A stretch of DNA of 64,000 bases from Thysanoteuthis rhombus (taxonomy: Eukaryota; Mollusca; Cephalopoda; Oegopsida; Thysanoteuthidae): assembly GCA_963457665.1 (NCBI GenBank), contig OY735207.1:59845613-59909612 (forward strand), in the 5' to 3' direction. Both the position numbers and the translations under genes were made by a program. The notes beneath the pieces are model-generated. The model had not been told where the DNA came from. It did no database searches and saw only the letters and a list, made by a program, of their open reading frames with translations. Numbering within the stretch: the stretch's first letter is position 1; each line of letters starts with the position of its first letter. Positions 46,799-61,165 of the stretch are shown here, in pieces.

Positions 46799-46986
46799 TT
46801 AGGTATATTTGGTGTTGAAGATATTGAAACGATCATAATTCTCAAAGTCACTGTTTTCTAGACTATCTTCATCACTCTTGGCAGAGTCCACTGGTAATGG
46901 AACTTTCTCCTCCTCTTTCACCTCCTCCTCCTCAGAATTTGATGACCTCTTCTTCACCATTGGGATCAATGGCTTCTTCAAAACCA
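46799..46986 (-). CDS. CS-domain gene, last exon (acidic tail, stop)
   Basis: The acceptor is TTTTTATAG. It encodes VVLKKPLIPMVKKRSSNSEE, an acidic and lysine-rich stretch, and SDEDSLENSDFENYDR, ending FNTKYT and TAA. It is low-complexity and probably disordered. Confidence 0.7.
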
Positions 46987-49900
46987 CTATAAAAAGCAAA
47001 TAAAGAAAAACAAAATATTATTTTCAGAAGGAAATTCTCTTCCAAATCTTGATTTTTTATGTTGCTAAATATTCAACATATTTATGCCTCAAGTCAGATT
47101 TTGGTATAATTAGAAATATGAGGTAAATGAAAGCTTATTAGCATGGTAATAGCATTTGTAAAAATAACTAAAAGCATGTTTCTTATCTCGAGAATATTCA
47201 TACGTAATTTGATCCGCTTTCTAAATTTCAGAGATGGACTAAATATACGCCCAGACATTAGATTCAATGAAGGAAAAGATAGCAGGAACAATTGTGCCTG
47301 AAGAAGGCTGGGCTTTGTAAGAGTATCTTGCTCTTGACATATCCAGATTGAAAATCATCAGTAGTGCCCGAACAACTCTGTACTATGTTTATGAGAAGAA
47401 ATCCCTAATGACCAAAACATTTATGAAAATGTCCCCCCTCCCTCAACAAACAGTTCTTTGTAATTCAGTCAGGCTCGAACCAGAATGTCATGTTAAGTAA
47501 GTTCATCTTGCCCCACTAGCATGGCTTTGTGCCAAACCAAGCTAGGTCTTGCAATTATGGGTGCCTGGTGATTAATAAGTTAGGCTTTGTACTTATGGGT
47601 GCCTAGTGATTAATAAGTTAGGCTTTGTAATTATGGGTGCCTAGTGGTTAATAAGCAGATGGAAAATTTTTGTGTGTGTATTTATGTATGTATGCATGCC
47701 CCTAGGCTGTAATTTTTATCAATGTGCACCAAATTCAAAGACACACACATTTAATATATCTTGATGTACTTTTTCAAAGACCTTTATGAATTTTGAGAAG
47801 AAATTTCCTTCTTAGGTTTTGATGAGGGGGTTTAATTTACAATGTAACTTTGTTTTTCTTGAATAAAAACATTTTTCTTCTTCCTTAATTTTGCACATAA
47901 GTGAGGCAAAGAGAAAGAGCAAAACTGAGACATAGATGGAGAGATGATGAAGAGGGATAAAAATTAGCCATTTTTTGGCTACATCCGGTTGATTTTCCCC
48001 CAATTTAGCTTATACAAATCTATGTTTAATTTTCAACAAGTTTTTCTAAACAATAGATGCATTTAAATTGAACTTAGGATTTGGTGGGTTTTTTTTGATT
48101 TTCAGATGAGAAGTTCAACTATTTTACATTTGCAGCATTTTAAAATAATTTTACAGGTTAACAAGATAGATAATTAGCTATATAACAAATTCATACATAA
48201 ATATTCCAGTCATTTTTGATGGGTACTATTCTCGCAAGGCTGTCGGATCTGGGTTTCTTGGTTTTTCTTACTTCAAAATTTAATGAAGTTATGATTGAAT
48301 AAACTCAATGTTTTTATCATATAAATCTGTAGAATGGCAAACATCCAATCTGTCTTTCATCAAATTCCTTTCCTCCCATGTTATTAAACAAACAACCTGT
48401 CATCAATTTTGTCTTTTGATTTTTGACTTGGTATGATTTGAATCAAACAGCCCTGAAATAGATGTTTTTTTATTCTTTTCTAGATTTTCACCGGTTTCCT
48501 TCTTCCTTCCTATCCCCACTTCCTTCCCTTTTAACTCTTGACCACTTTCTTGAGCCCTGCTGCTTTAGTGACCTTTTACCAGACTAAGCTAAGATCTTTG
48601 TAATTTTGTTTTGTTTTTTTTACTTACAACAGGCAATGAATTTAAAACTTATCTAAGAGCAACAACACAAAAATCAACTTTTCATGATGACTGCACTATA
48701 TTTAACACTTTTTCAAAGTGTAGATGAATAAGTATGGTTAATTACTCAATAGAAACTGTCACATGACCTATGTCTCTTAGCAGCATGCCTTGTTAGGTTT
48801 GATCAATTAAGAAAATGGGAAAAGGGGTGATCGATAATTAAATTATTTCTCTTGACTTTCATTTGGCAGAGATCACTAAAAACATCAGAATTTTCAGAAA
48901 AACAAGCTGATCAGAAATCTGTGAGTGATTAACTTTCTAACATGGTTGGTATCTAGTTATGACAGAGAACCTAGTTCTATACACCTGACTAACTATTGAC
49001 TTAGTTCCATTCTTGTTCTTTTTCTTGATTTTTTGCCCTAACATTAAGCTAAATAGTTTGACCAAGTTGTTTATCATTTCCACCAAAATATGACCCACTA
49101 CTGACCTAGTTTATTTTAAAAACTAGCTACCAGCCTTACTTTCTAGTAAGTAACAAAAAAAAAAAAATCGAAAGGGGGGGGGTGTCACTGACAGTTATCA
49201 ACAGTTTGGCTGTATAACAAGTTAAACAACCAGACAACACAAATATTTACCTTGAAGGGTGAATGGATTTTCTTCATCAGCTTCAAACTCATCAGACCCT
49301 GAGTCATCACTGTCTTCTATCTTTTCAAAGTCCACGTAAAGATTGCGAGGCTGTGGGATTCAAAAGTAAAAAGACAATCAGAGAGAGAAAAAAAAAATGT
49401 AAACAGGTCTGGTTAATCATGCAATAGATACAGTCACAGGATCGACATCTTTGGCAGCATGCCATATTGGGGACAATCAATTAGAGAATTGGAGAAAGTG
49501 GTGATCAATGAATAAGTTACTTCTCCTACCCTTTGTTAGGTGGTGATCACAAATAAAAAGTCCAAATTTTGCAAAAAAACAAAGCAAGCGTGAACACTGC
49601 TGGACACAAGCTAAGGGACCGATTTAGCATGAACTTACATTGTAAATTGATATTTTTTCTACACATAATAAGGAGTAAATGTTAAAGTGCTAGTGTCATA
49701 TCTGGCCTGTATGCGCAACACATACACAGATAGATAGATAGCCAGACCCACTTGAAAACTGATGAAACCTATCGTGACACTTTTGGTTGAGGGTTTATAA
49801 TTTTCCCTTGTTAACCAAGAGTACATTATTTGTAAACCAGAATGATGGAAATCCAATTTATATAGAATGGATATAAAAATATATACATATACACTAGCAT

Positions 49901-52900
49901 TCATGAGCCTGGTTTTATAGATAAGTTTGTTTTTTTTTCAGCTAAATTTATGTAATTTATAACAGCATACAATGTTTTTCTGTCTCAGTCTTCCACTTGT
50001 TACACTTTGTCTCCATTTCTGATGAACACAATTATGCACAAGATTTGATACAGATATTTATTCACAAGTCAATAAATCTTTGGAATATAAACAGTCAGGT
50101 CTTCTCTGCTACCCACCTTCCCTCTTTACTAACCACATCATCCCATATGTATATCCAGGCTCCTTTTCATTGAACACCCAATAGAGGGAGGTGGCAGATG
50201 TCTGCAAAATTTCGGACTTCTTTAAAGTGAACAAAAAATCAAAAGTTACCTATATGATTATTATTGCTAATAATATTTCTAATATCTATTAGTGTATTTT
50301 AACAATCTTATGCTTTTAAAAAAAATTAATTTCTCATTTCTTGCTAAAATATTTTATCCAAAAGACAAGTGGGGATGGTCCCCGAAAGAAAGAAAAAAGC
50401 AAATTAGATGTGGCAAAGAATGATATGACTAATTTTTTTTTCAATCGTAATGCAAGGATGATTTGTACAAAAGTTTAGCTGAGTGACTCAAACCAACATC
50501 AAAAGACAAGTTGCTTCCACAATCAATATTATTAATAATATTTCTATCTATTACTGTGTTTTAACCTTATTCTCCTTTTCTCTCAACAAAATGACTGACA
50601 AAGTCATACACTCAAACTAATTTCTTTGAATGTCATTAAAAAAGGGTACCATATTTACTAAAGTATAGTGCGCTCTCAAATGTAAAGTTTTGTAAGTAAA
50701 ATACAGCAATATAGTTATTTTTTCTATTTTTTTATACTCAAGTATAATGCTACACCCTGATTTTTTACATTAAATTTCTTGCATTATACACAAGTAAACC
50801 TGGTATGTTTGCTATGGCTTCAGCTTAAACTCTTGAATCCAATTATAAAATAATTTGCTGATAAGAAACTGAAATGAATGGATAGAGCAAAACAAACACT
50901 TAATGGAAAACAATTATTTACTTACCTTGTTGTATTTGTCCTGCAGTAAACGAGGCCAGTACTTGACTTCGGCTTTACATAAGGAGAGAATGACTTCATT
51001 GTTTTGCATACATACTGCACATTTCTTTACAACCACTTCATCAAACAATTCATAGTTTACTGATTGCACGACACCATCATTTAGAACAAAACTGAAACAA
51101 AGAGTAGAAATAAGGTTTTCAATGAAAAAATCATCAAAGCATTTACATGATACAAATGATACAACTGGTAGTAATTTCAGGATGAAAAATCCTTGTTGTA
51201 CATATTTTATAAACCAGTTAAACCTTACCACTGTCTCTCCAAGTTGATCTCTAAGCCGAAGTTATAGAATAATCCAATGTGTCTACCCTACAGAAATAAA
51301 AGCACTAACTCTGATTGTTGGAATTTCCCATGTCGTATTTTCAAGTTGAATAAAGCCATTGTTTATAGCAAAGTTTATGTTTTTATTCACAACGACCCCA
51401 ACATTGACAATTTGAATTGGAATAACTATTTTCTTTTTATAATTTGTGAATCTCTAATCTCACTCGACAGGAAGTTATGTTATCTCTAAATATATTGTTG
51501 GATAGTAAGTTTACAATTCTATAATTACTACAACCACTGATGACTTCATACTCCTACCACCTTACTTACAATTTGGAGTGTATAAGAAGGTAGAATTACT
51601 GGCGAGGACAAGATATGAGATTTAGAATCAAGAGTATCAATTAAGATATTCATTTGGCCCAGTTTCCTTGTCATTACCACTTGGGAGCCACTAATTAGAG
51701 AAGAAGAGATATTAGATTTAAGGCACAAAAAAGTCACCACCTGATGAGTATCCAATGGGATGTGGTGGTCTGATGGATAAAAGTACCAGTAAATCTCATA
51801 TGATCCTCCAGAAATCCTTGAGTTTAAAAGGAAGAACTGTTAGTTATACGAACAGACACTAGACATGATAGGTAAAAGAATGACAACAAAGAATTCCATT
51901 TCCATTTGAAATACCCAGAAAGTTACTGAATACAACAGATACCCGAGGAAAGCTGGAGGGTACAGTGATGGAAACTTTGTGATAAAGACAAGAAAGACAA
52001 GGGAACTATTTCCAAAGAATCATTGTATAATAATCACATCAAAACATTGAAATTCCTAAATGCATTTATGAAAGATATACACTCAAATATCAGAAAAAAA
52101 AAAAGGACTTCTTTGAAAGAGTAACCCTCACCTAAAATGAACGGACGTTTTCTGGAATTCACAACCGGACCATTCTGAATTATTTATTTTCAAAGTTATC
52201 AGGAGACGGAATTTGTTTTGGCACCAAAGAACATGGAAGTTGCTACAAAAAAAAAATGTTACAAAATCAAATTTGTTGTTAAATAATTCAAATTGAATTA
52301 ATAAGAAACATTGCCAAACAAGTCTTTAAAAAATACTAAAAACCAATTTCATCACATAGAAAACATTGAAGCCAAAATCTTGTGGCTTAAAAGTTAGCAA
52401 GCAGTTGCTTTATTTTTCAGATATACATCTATAATCATCTTCAAAATCTGAAAACATAGAATATAACTTCTCAAATAATCTATAACTTTCAAAATATTTT
52501 TTGAAATGATACATGTAATAATAAACTATTCTTTATTACTAGTTTTACTCCAACTTTTTATGGTTACTCTATATAATAACACCCAAGGTTGATAGACCCT
52601 TCAACCTTGAGAGCAAACAGTGCAAAATCTACGGTAAAGTAGCCTCCAACCAAACTTGAACTTGCATCTCACACTTTGAGAACTTGTCATTCTACTTGTT
52701 TATGATTTCACTCAGTTCTCAAATCTCGAGTCAATCTGCTAACCTTAAGTCTCTAATTCTCTACAAAATATTTGTTTTATTACCTGTTTTAATAGTAGAG
52801 TCATTTTGAAAATTTCAGACAAAGCATTTTCACTATTATTATAAACCAGTTGAATTAGTAGTAAAATAATAATTGTAAGAATGTTTCACCTGATAATTTC

Positions 52901-54593
52901 AAAATCAAATATACACTTGGACTTTATATCTGAATATTGATTCAAGTAATTGTTAAATAACTGCAATTATATATAATATAAATCTGTTTCTAGACAATTA
53001 AAAAAATGGTCTGCGTTCTGTCACAACAGACAAAGGATTGTCCCCACCAGGGTCCATGCCTGAGCAAAGCCTATGGAGATCCTAGGATGCCAAGTCATCA
53101 GAATCCTTCTCTCGGTCTTGTTGATGTAGTCCAGAGGAAAGCGGAGAACAATACCACTGGTATCAGTTCTACTACAGGAGCTTCCAAGAGGGCATCATAT
53201 TGGACATCAAACCATCTTTTGGGGGCTCTACTCCCTGGTTTGGAATCAGTTATCATTCTCCTAGATTGGTTGCTTTCCCAAGGCTAGAACCCAATCTACC
53301 CTGCTATTTTACCTCATAGCTTGGGGGAGGAGAGATGGATTCATGTCATTCAAAAGGGCATTAGAGCAAAGCGAACAGCACCAACTAGAGTTTGAACTCT
53401 GAATCCCCATTCCATAGTCCGAGCCATAACTGACTACGTCGATTGCATCTGCAGCAGATAATTACAAAGATTATAAAATGATCACAAATTTGATATTGGA
53501 ACTTGAATTTCAATTTTGCAATCAGTAGCAAAAGAGAAGGAAATGACAATTTGCAAATCCCCATGCTGAAAATAACTGAGCCTCTTTCCACATTAGTTAA
53601 GAAAGTCAACATAGTTAGTATGTTTTTACAGGCAGTACATTCAAATAGCATTAACCTCTCTTCAAAGCTGAGAAGAAAATACTAACCTTTCATTTGTTGG
53701 TTGTAGTTGAGTGCAAATGGCAACATTGCTGTCTTGGTTATAGTTCACCTTTACCAAAAGGCCATCAAGCAATTCTTGGCACAATGTTGTAGCTTCAGTG
53801 CCTTTCACCAGATTTTGGCAACTGTCAGAATCAGAAAAGTGGAATGAAAACATAACCAAGAATCTATCAAACATCAGAAAAGAAAAACAAACAATACAAA
53901 TGAAGAGCAAAGATTAATTAATGCTAAAATTTCCTGCAAGATTTAAACATTTCCAAATCTGTTCTTGTTTATTGATTATCAAACTATATCGACTATTCTA
54001 TATATTAAATACTCTTCAGTGAAAATAAATAAAAAGTTAAAAATGATAAAGAACTAGTATTCCAAAGGAAATTATGAATCACCATCACCCATATATGCTG
54101 TGTAGGGGGTGATCAATGAATAATTTACTACTCTTACCTTTTAAGGGTAGTGATCATTAAAAAAACGTTGGAATTCAAAAAAAAAACAAAAAACAAAAAA
54201 AAAATAAGTGGGCACAAACTAGGAACCAATTTAGCATAAACCTACCTTGCATAGTCAACCCCCATTAAAAACCTAGTTTTGAGTGGAATTCGAAAAACAA
54301 AAAAGAAATTTTCCGTACTCATTGAGGGGAGTGTGTGTGCAAAATTTCAAGTTCCTACCATGAACAGTAAGTGCTGGGCTAAGTCCGTATATATAGCTAT
54401 AAATGTCAGAACGCATGAATAACCCAAACTCAGCAACAGTGATTAAACCAGTCTGTTGTAGACTGTTTATCATATAATTTGGCTGAAGAAAAATGAATAA
54501 TTGTTGTGAGCAGAAAATGAAGTTGATCTGAAATTCACACAGAATAATTATATTTAAATGTTAAGAAATTCAAAATTGTTCATGAGTAGATAA

Positions 54594-54685
<92 letters not shown>

Positions 54686-57600
54686 ACATGTGAGGTGCAA
54701 TCCAAAAGTTTGGGGAATAGGAATGTTGATCAATCAGTTTATTTGTCCAGCTATCCAGTTTCCAGTGTCTTGTTGGGAAAGCCATTTTGTACCTTACATA
54801 CATAAAAGCTGAAAATCACTTAAGAAAACAACTGTGATTGCAACTATAAACCAACCTGGAGAAAATGGCAACAGCATTGAGTTCCAAAAGCTGTGTTTTA
54901 TTCTTCCTGCTTTTGTCTGCAAGTCTCTTAAGTACAACCAAACATTTGTAAACACACTGCAACAAAATTCAAAAGCACAAATTTATTTCATAAGGACATG
55001 GTTTTATTTTAATGTACACTCTTATAATAAACAAACTTCAAATACATTCTTGGATGAAGTTTTGCAACATTACTATATTTTGAGAAGCTTTCACCTTCAT
55101 CCAAACTCTCAGTTGCTTTTTATTACGACTTGGGCTGGCTCTTTAATATCTGATTGTACTGTTTAATCATTTACCTTAAAATTACGGTCTGATTCAAGGT
55201 TGTGATAAAAAGCAACTGAAAGTTAGGATGAAAATAAAAACTCAATAATAATGTTGCAATACTTTATCCAAGAATAAAATTGAAAAAAAATTGTTCTATC
55301 AAAAGATTACTAGGTCTCAATCATAAACATCAATAAGCGTGGAGTATCAGCTGTAAGGAGTTAGGTTTAAGGTGTGAAATCAGCTTCCTTGATAGTTAAA
55401 AGCAGCTAGGCAGTATACTGGACCACATCTGGCTTGAAGGAGTGAGTTTGATTCTCACAGTGGACTTACACCTTATTCTCCAATTGTACTGTTTAATCGT
55501 TGCCATGTCTTTTCAAAAGTTCACTTCATACCACTTTGCTTCAATGAAAATCTACATTAGTGATGGTTTCGCAATAATCCAAAAACAAGGTTTCCCCAGT
55601 TATCCCAAATCATGTAAAACAAAAAAGCAATTACCATTAATTTATACGGGAAAATTTTTTGAGCATGCCCAGACACCCCCCCAATTTTTTTTCATGCCTG
55701 CCTACCTCAAAGTCTGTTGTGGCTGATGTGTAAGGCTTCAAAATTGAACTATGCTTGACTGCTTAGCCTCATGGATTTTTCTAACATACATTTTTGAAGG
55801 TATTCAAAACATTCAGTAAATGTGCCCTAAACCTATGTGCCCTCTCAAAATTAAGGTTACCCTTTTCAACAATCATTGCAGCACTGCCATTTGTAGTGAA
55901 AATCTCACACAAGATTATTTTTTTGGTCTAGGAATGCTAAAAGGAACTCACTTCAACTTGTGAAAGGTTTTATAGGAATGGTCTTGATATCAGGGCAAAC
56001 CTGCATTTGCCTTCCGAGAAAAATAAGTTTTGTCTTTTCATACATCCCAATCCATGACCAATTGGTTCACTGACAGTTATCATAAGTCTATAACAACAGG
56101 CTTGGTTTAAAACTAATACTAATACTATAAGTGTAATACACAGGGGAGAAAAGAAAGTTTGGTAGTTTAATAAGCGGGTGGGAAGGAAAAAGGGCTAATG
56201 GCCACTACTGATGCTATAAGTGTGACTGACAACTTTTAATATATATTTGGTGATTGATGCTTGTTAGTTAAAGAACCCTCTCCAAACATTCAGTTGTAAT
56301 GAAAAAGAAACAATTTACATTCATCAGTTTTGGATTTACCATTGATCAAAATTAAAACAAAAATTCCCATTTGAGAAAAAGGAATAATACAACATCCTAT
56401 TCAGCCTAATCCAACTGAAAATCCTGAGAAATATACAGTACATCCAACCACTTTTTCATAGAAACTTAATTTTTTTCTAAACCATAGCAGGATTTTATCA
56501 GGTATTATTAATGACTTAACTCTACAGCATAGAAACTCTGTTGCCAAAAATATTAATTGTGGGGATGAACTCATTTTTGGGTGGCAACATATTCAACAAC
56601 AGAGTTCCAATACTGTAGAGTTTGGTCATAAATGAAACCTTATAAGATCTGTTTCTCCATAAAGAATAATACAATCCTGCTTTGATAGGTTTAGAAGACA
56701 ATCAACTTCCCATAAAAAAAAAGTGGTACGGGGTGTACTCATTTATGGCCAATACTGTACATCCTGATGTTTCTATGACATATCTGTCTAGTACATCTTT
56801 TTTTGAAGTCTACTGAGGCATTTTACTTCATGAATAATTCACCTTAATAGGTTAATCTTGAAAGGATTGAACAACAAAACAGTCATATCATATTGCCTGT
56901 TATATGGCAAGAGACAACAGAATCCAGAAGATCACAACTCAAAGTATTTATATTCAGACACTGAGATGAAAGAATTTTACTTTACCTTCTCACATGATCC
57001 TTCTCCAACTATTTTCATAATTTCTTGAATGGGCTTCTCCCGTTTAATTGCAAGCAAACCACTGGAAATATATCAGTAGATCAGGTCTTTATTTCATAAG
57101 CAATTTTTATGAAAGAATATTAAAGTTGTAAAGTGGCTCCATTAGAACTGTCACATAAGTGTGTCTGGAAAATATACAGCCATTTCTAATATCCTGAGAA
57201 CTGGTTGCACATCCTTGATGTAACTTGGCGACTAATCAAAAAGGTTTTCATTGCACATGTGTAAACAGACTCTCCCTTAGGGTTACTCAAGACCAATATA
57301 TTTTCATTATTATGAATTTACTTTCATTGCTATAAACAATTTTACATTATAAAAAATTGATATGAATTTTATTTTTTTTTATATTTCAAATTCTCAATTC
57401 ATTATTAAAAAAGTGTTTTGAACCAACTGATTTTGATAACAATAACCGTTTGATAACATTATCTAAGATTATAATTAATGGTTTCCTCTGTATTGAGAGC
57501 ATGAATAGAGAGTACAAGAAATAGGAAAACAAATTTGAGAAAGGTCCAGTTGAAATACCTACCTGTCCAGTAGAGACACAGGAACCAACAGAGAAAGGTA

Positions 57601-60600
57601 AGCCTCTGTGAAGTCATGATCCTGGATTTCTAGCACATTCGGCAGAAAAAGTGGACATACCTGGAGTTCAATTAAATTTTCAGCACACCTGGAAGCAATA
57701 AAAGGGAAATAAATAGAAAATGTAGGTAAAATTATAGATAAATATTGCGTTATTTGGTCTGTCTGTTTTATATCCTCCTACGATATACTTTTAGTCATTT
57801 TAATATAATTTACTGTCTGCTTGCTAGGACAAGGAGTTAGACTTTCCCAGGGTGAGAAGAAGAGATGGATTCATGCCTTCTCCAAAGGAATCAGTGCAGA
57901 TTGTCTAAACCAAAATTTGAACTGGATTTTTTACAATTATATTTTCCATGCTGCTAACCTTTAGGCTGACCACACTTGTTAAAATTCTTTGCTACTTCAT
58001 GAATAAAAACAAACGTTTTTGTTTTAATAAATACCATTTTTAAAAAGTCCATGAAAATCTCTGCAACTTTGAGAAGTAACAGAAGCAAGTCTGGTTAAAA
58101 ACTCACTCAATAGAATCCATCACATCTTTTGTCAGGATGCCGTGTTGGTGGTGATCAATTAAAAAATTGGAAAAATGGGGTGATCAATGAATAAGCTACT
58201 TCTTTTGCCTTTTGTTGGGCAGTGATCAGTAAAAAAAGCATACATGCTGATGAACACAAAGTGAGGGACCAATTTAGCATAAACTTACACTGCAAATTGA
58301 ACCCCTCCTCCACTAAAAACCTATTTAGAGCTGGAATTTTTTTGTAGACATAATAAGGAGGAAATATTCCAATTTTCAGCCCTCTAGCACTATTGGTGCA
58401 GCCTGTGAGACATACATAGCCAGCCAGACTCACTTAAAAACTGAAACCTATGATAATAGTTTTGGTTAACAGTCACAAACTGTAAATTTTACATGTAAAA
58501 TTTAAAGGTTCAAAGAATAAATACAAAATACAGGAAAAATAAATTGTTATATATATTTTTTTTCCCCTGAAGATGATAACCTTATTCCAAACAACTCTTG
58601 AAAAAGAAAACCTCTTTCAAATAAATCTAGAAATCTTACTTTTGATCTGCCAGACAGAATGATTCCAGCAATTGGCACACAGAGGTTTTAATCTGAAAAT
58701 AAACAACAAAAAAGTCCAGAGATAAAACTTTATGAATGATATTTTAGACATTTTGTCTCCAACTAAGAAAGACTAACAAATCTTGCCTTTTCATTTAGGA
58801 CAAATCACACGATATAATTCATTTTGATTAATTCATCTCTCATCTAATTATTATATTGCTTTTTACATATTTAATTCATGATATAATGCTTCAATTTCAT
58901 TGTCAAGCCATGCATTTGCTGAAGTTATAGCTTCTGATTTTGAAGACATCTGTTGTTAACAAACAGGAAAAAATCTACATTAAATGTCAGATAACCTTAT
59001 TGGTTTAAATAGATACACAGTTCTTCAAACATCAGCACTTAATATGTGAGATTTATTTAGTCATATGGAAAAAGTAACTGTCCCCTTTTCAAACATCAAT
59101 GCTTTATAATACTTTTTTCTTGAATTTATTTCTGTTTGGTTTCTCTCTGATATCTTGTTCTTGTGACATCAAAGTATGTTATATATGAGAGTAAAAAGAT
59201 GTGAGACATGAAAAAATAACTTGGAAATGAGAAGACAGAGTCATGGAGACACCCCACAATTTTGGAAGAAATTACCATATCAATAAGACAATCTAATGAA
59301 AACAAGTTACATTAATTCACACAAATATCGCAATAAGTTTGATTATTGAAACAAAATGACTATCAGAAATAAACAATATCAAAACAATTAAAACTCTTTA
59401 CCTCATTTGTATAAATACTCTTGACAATTTCACACAGAATAGAAAACAGTCCAGAATTAAGAGATGCAATTGTCTTTATTAGACTGAAAAATAAAAGTGT
59501 AACAGTATAAGGATTTTTAAGCAACAATGCTGTTTTGTAGGGTGGATAATTATTTCATTTTTGATACATTTTTCTGAAGAGTGAATCCTTTATTCATTCA
59601 AGTTGATGGACAAAAGTTACAGGGATTCATAAGGACATGAATCTGAAGTAGAATCAATTTAATGGAAGGCTGCAAAATGTTTCATTTGAACTTTAGTCCT
59701 CATTTTCAGAATAGAAAGACTCATAAAATAAATCCCATCCAGAAAATGTATCTTTAATTCTAAACCAGAAAATGAACATTTTCCATTAGTGCCTAGTTGT
59801 TGTAATTTCAGTAATACTCAAATAGTGTTAATATTTAACATTTACTTGACTGGGCGCAAAAGTTTTCCACAAAAAAAGGATTTTCAATTGTGAATTCAAT
59901 CTATAGTTATCAAAAAAGGTTGCTGATAACATTTTCACACACATTATGATAAAGAAAATATAAAGAAAAAAGCATTGCTGATGACCTGCATCTTGGATTT
60001 GATAGCTTGAAGACTGAGCTGGCCGTGGGTCTCTGGAACCCCAGGCAAGCTGAACTTCAGTGACCTTTGAAGTATAGTATCATCTTATATTCCTAATAAA
60101 ATCTTTTTTTCACAAGGAGGAATTTTCTTATTTTGACTATTTTTAATCTGTTTATTTTTTTCTTTTTGCTATTTTCCATTTGTATTTGAAAATTCCTACT
60201 ATCAAAAGACAAGCATACCTAGCACTAGGCACCCTGGGTGTCTATCTGTGTTGCTGGTATAAAGCACTAGCCCTAGTTAGAGATCAAAAACAGTCTTTCA
60301 AAGGTAAGTTTTCGATATTGGATTTGACAATCTAAGTTTATTATTAAAGTTTTATATTATTTTATAATTTATTTCTATGAAGAAAGATTATCTGGATTGC
60401 AAAAAATTGCACGTAAAAATAAAGTTGATTTGTTCTTAACTCACACAAGTGGATTATAGCAAATATGAAAGATTTTTTTTAGTTGTTTTCATAAATTACA
60501 TTTTTTCAGCTGGAACACGAAGGAGAATATGAGTGAGAGGCTTTCAAAAGACATTCGTCAGCAGAGATGGATACAAAAACTGCACAGCAATGAGTCACAT

Positions 60601-61106
60601 TGATGATAGATAGGAGACGTAAATATAAATCAAACTTACCTTGAATTAATTTCAGTCATGAATTGGATCAACTGAAGTGTTTTGTGAAGGATACTAACAT
60701 CATCATGCTGAAAGTGAAAATAAGTTATGATAAAATAATTTCAGACAAAATCCAGGTTATTATAGAACTGCATTATAGTATGAAAGAGATTACAGCCATA
60801 TAATTAAAAAATTACCAAATCATCCAAAATAATCAGATTTTATAAAACGTAACTTGATCTTAGCTGTTAACTGTTACTTGAAATGTTTCCCATGATTTCA
60901 TGAAGATCAAGAATATTTCAAAGAGCTATACTTGGAAAGAAAACAGTCTTTTGCAATACAGATATTACATGAAGATTGAATAAAGAATTTGAATATAGCG
61001 AAAAGGACTTACGATTTTCAGGACTTGTCCAAGACTTTGTAATATTCCACAAGATAGAAAGTTACCAAACAAACTGCAAAAAGAGAAAAATGACAACATG
61101 TAGCAG

Positions 61107-61165
<59 letters not shown>

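Noticed and set aside
53006..53287. A 93-codon plus-strand frame as a gene
   Set aside because: It lies antisense in an intron, has no recognisable domain, and is followed directly by a SINE copy. It is more likely part of a repeat.
55935..56020. Missing exon of the CS-domain gene
   Set aside because: It has an acceptor-like GCAAATGCAG and a donor-like GTGAGT, but the frame required by the phases meets a stop before the donor.
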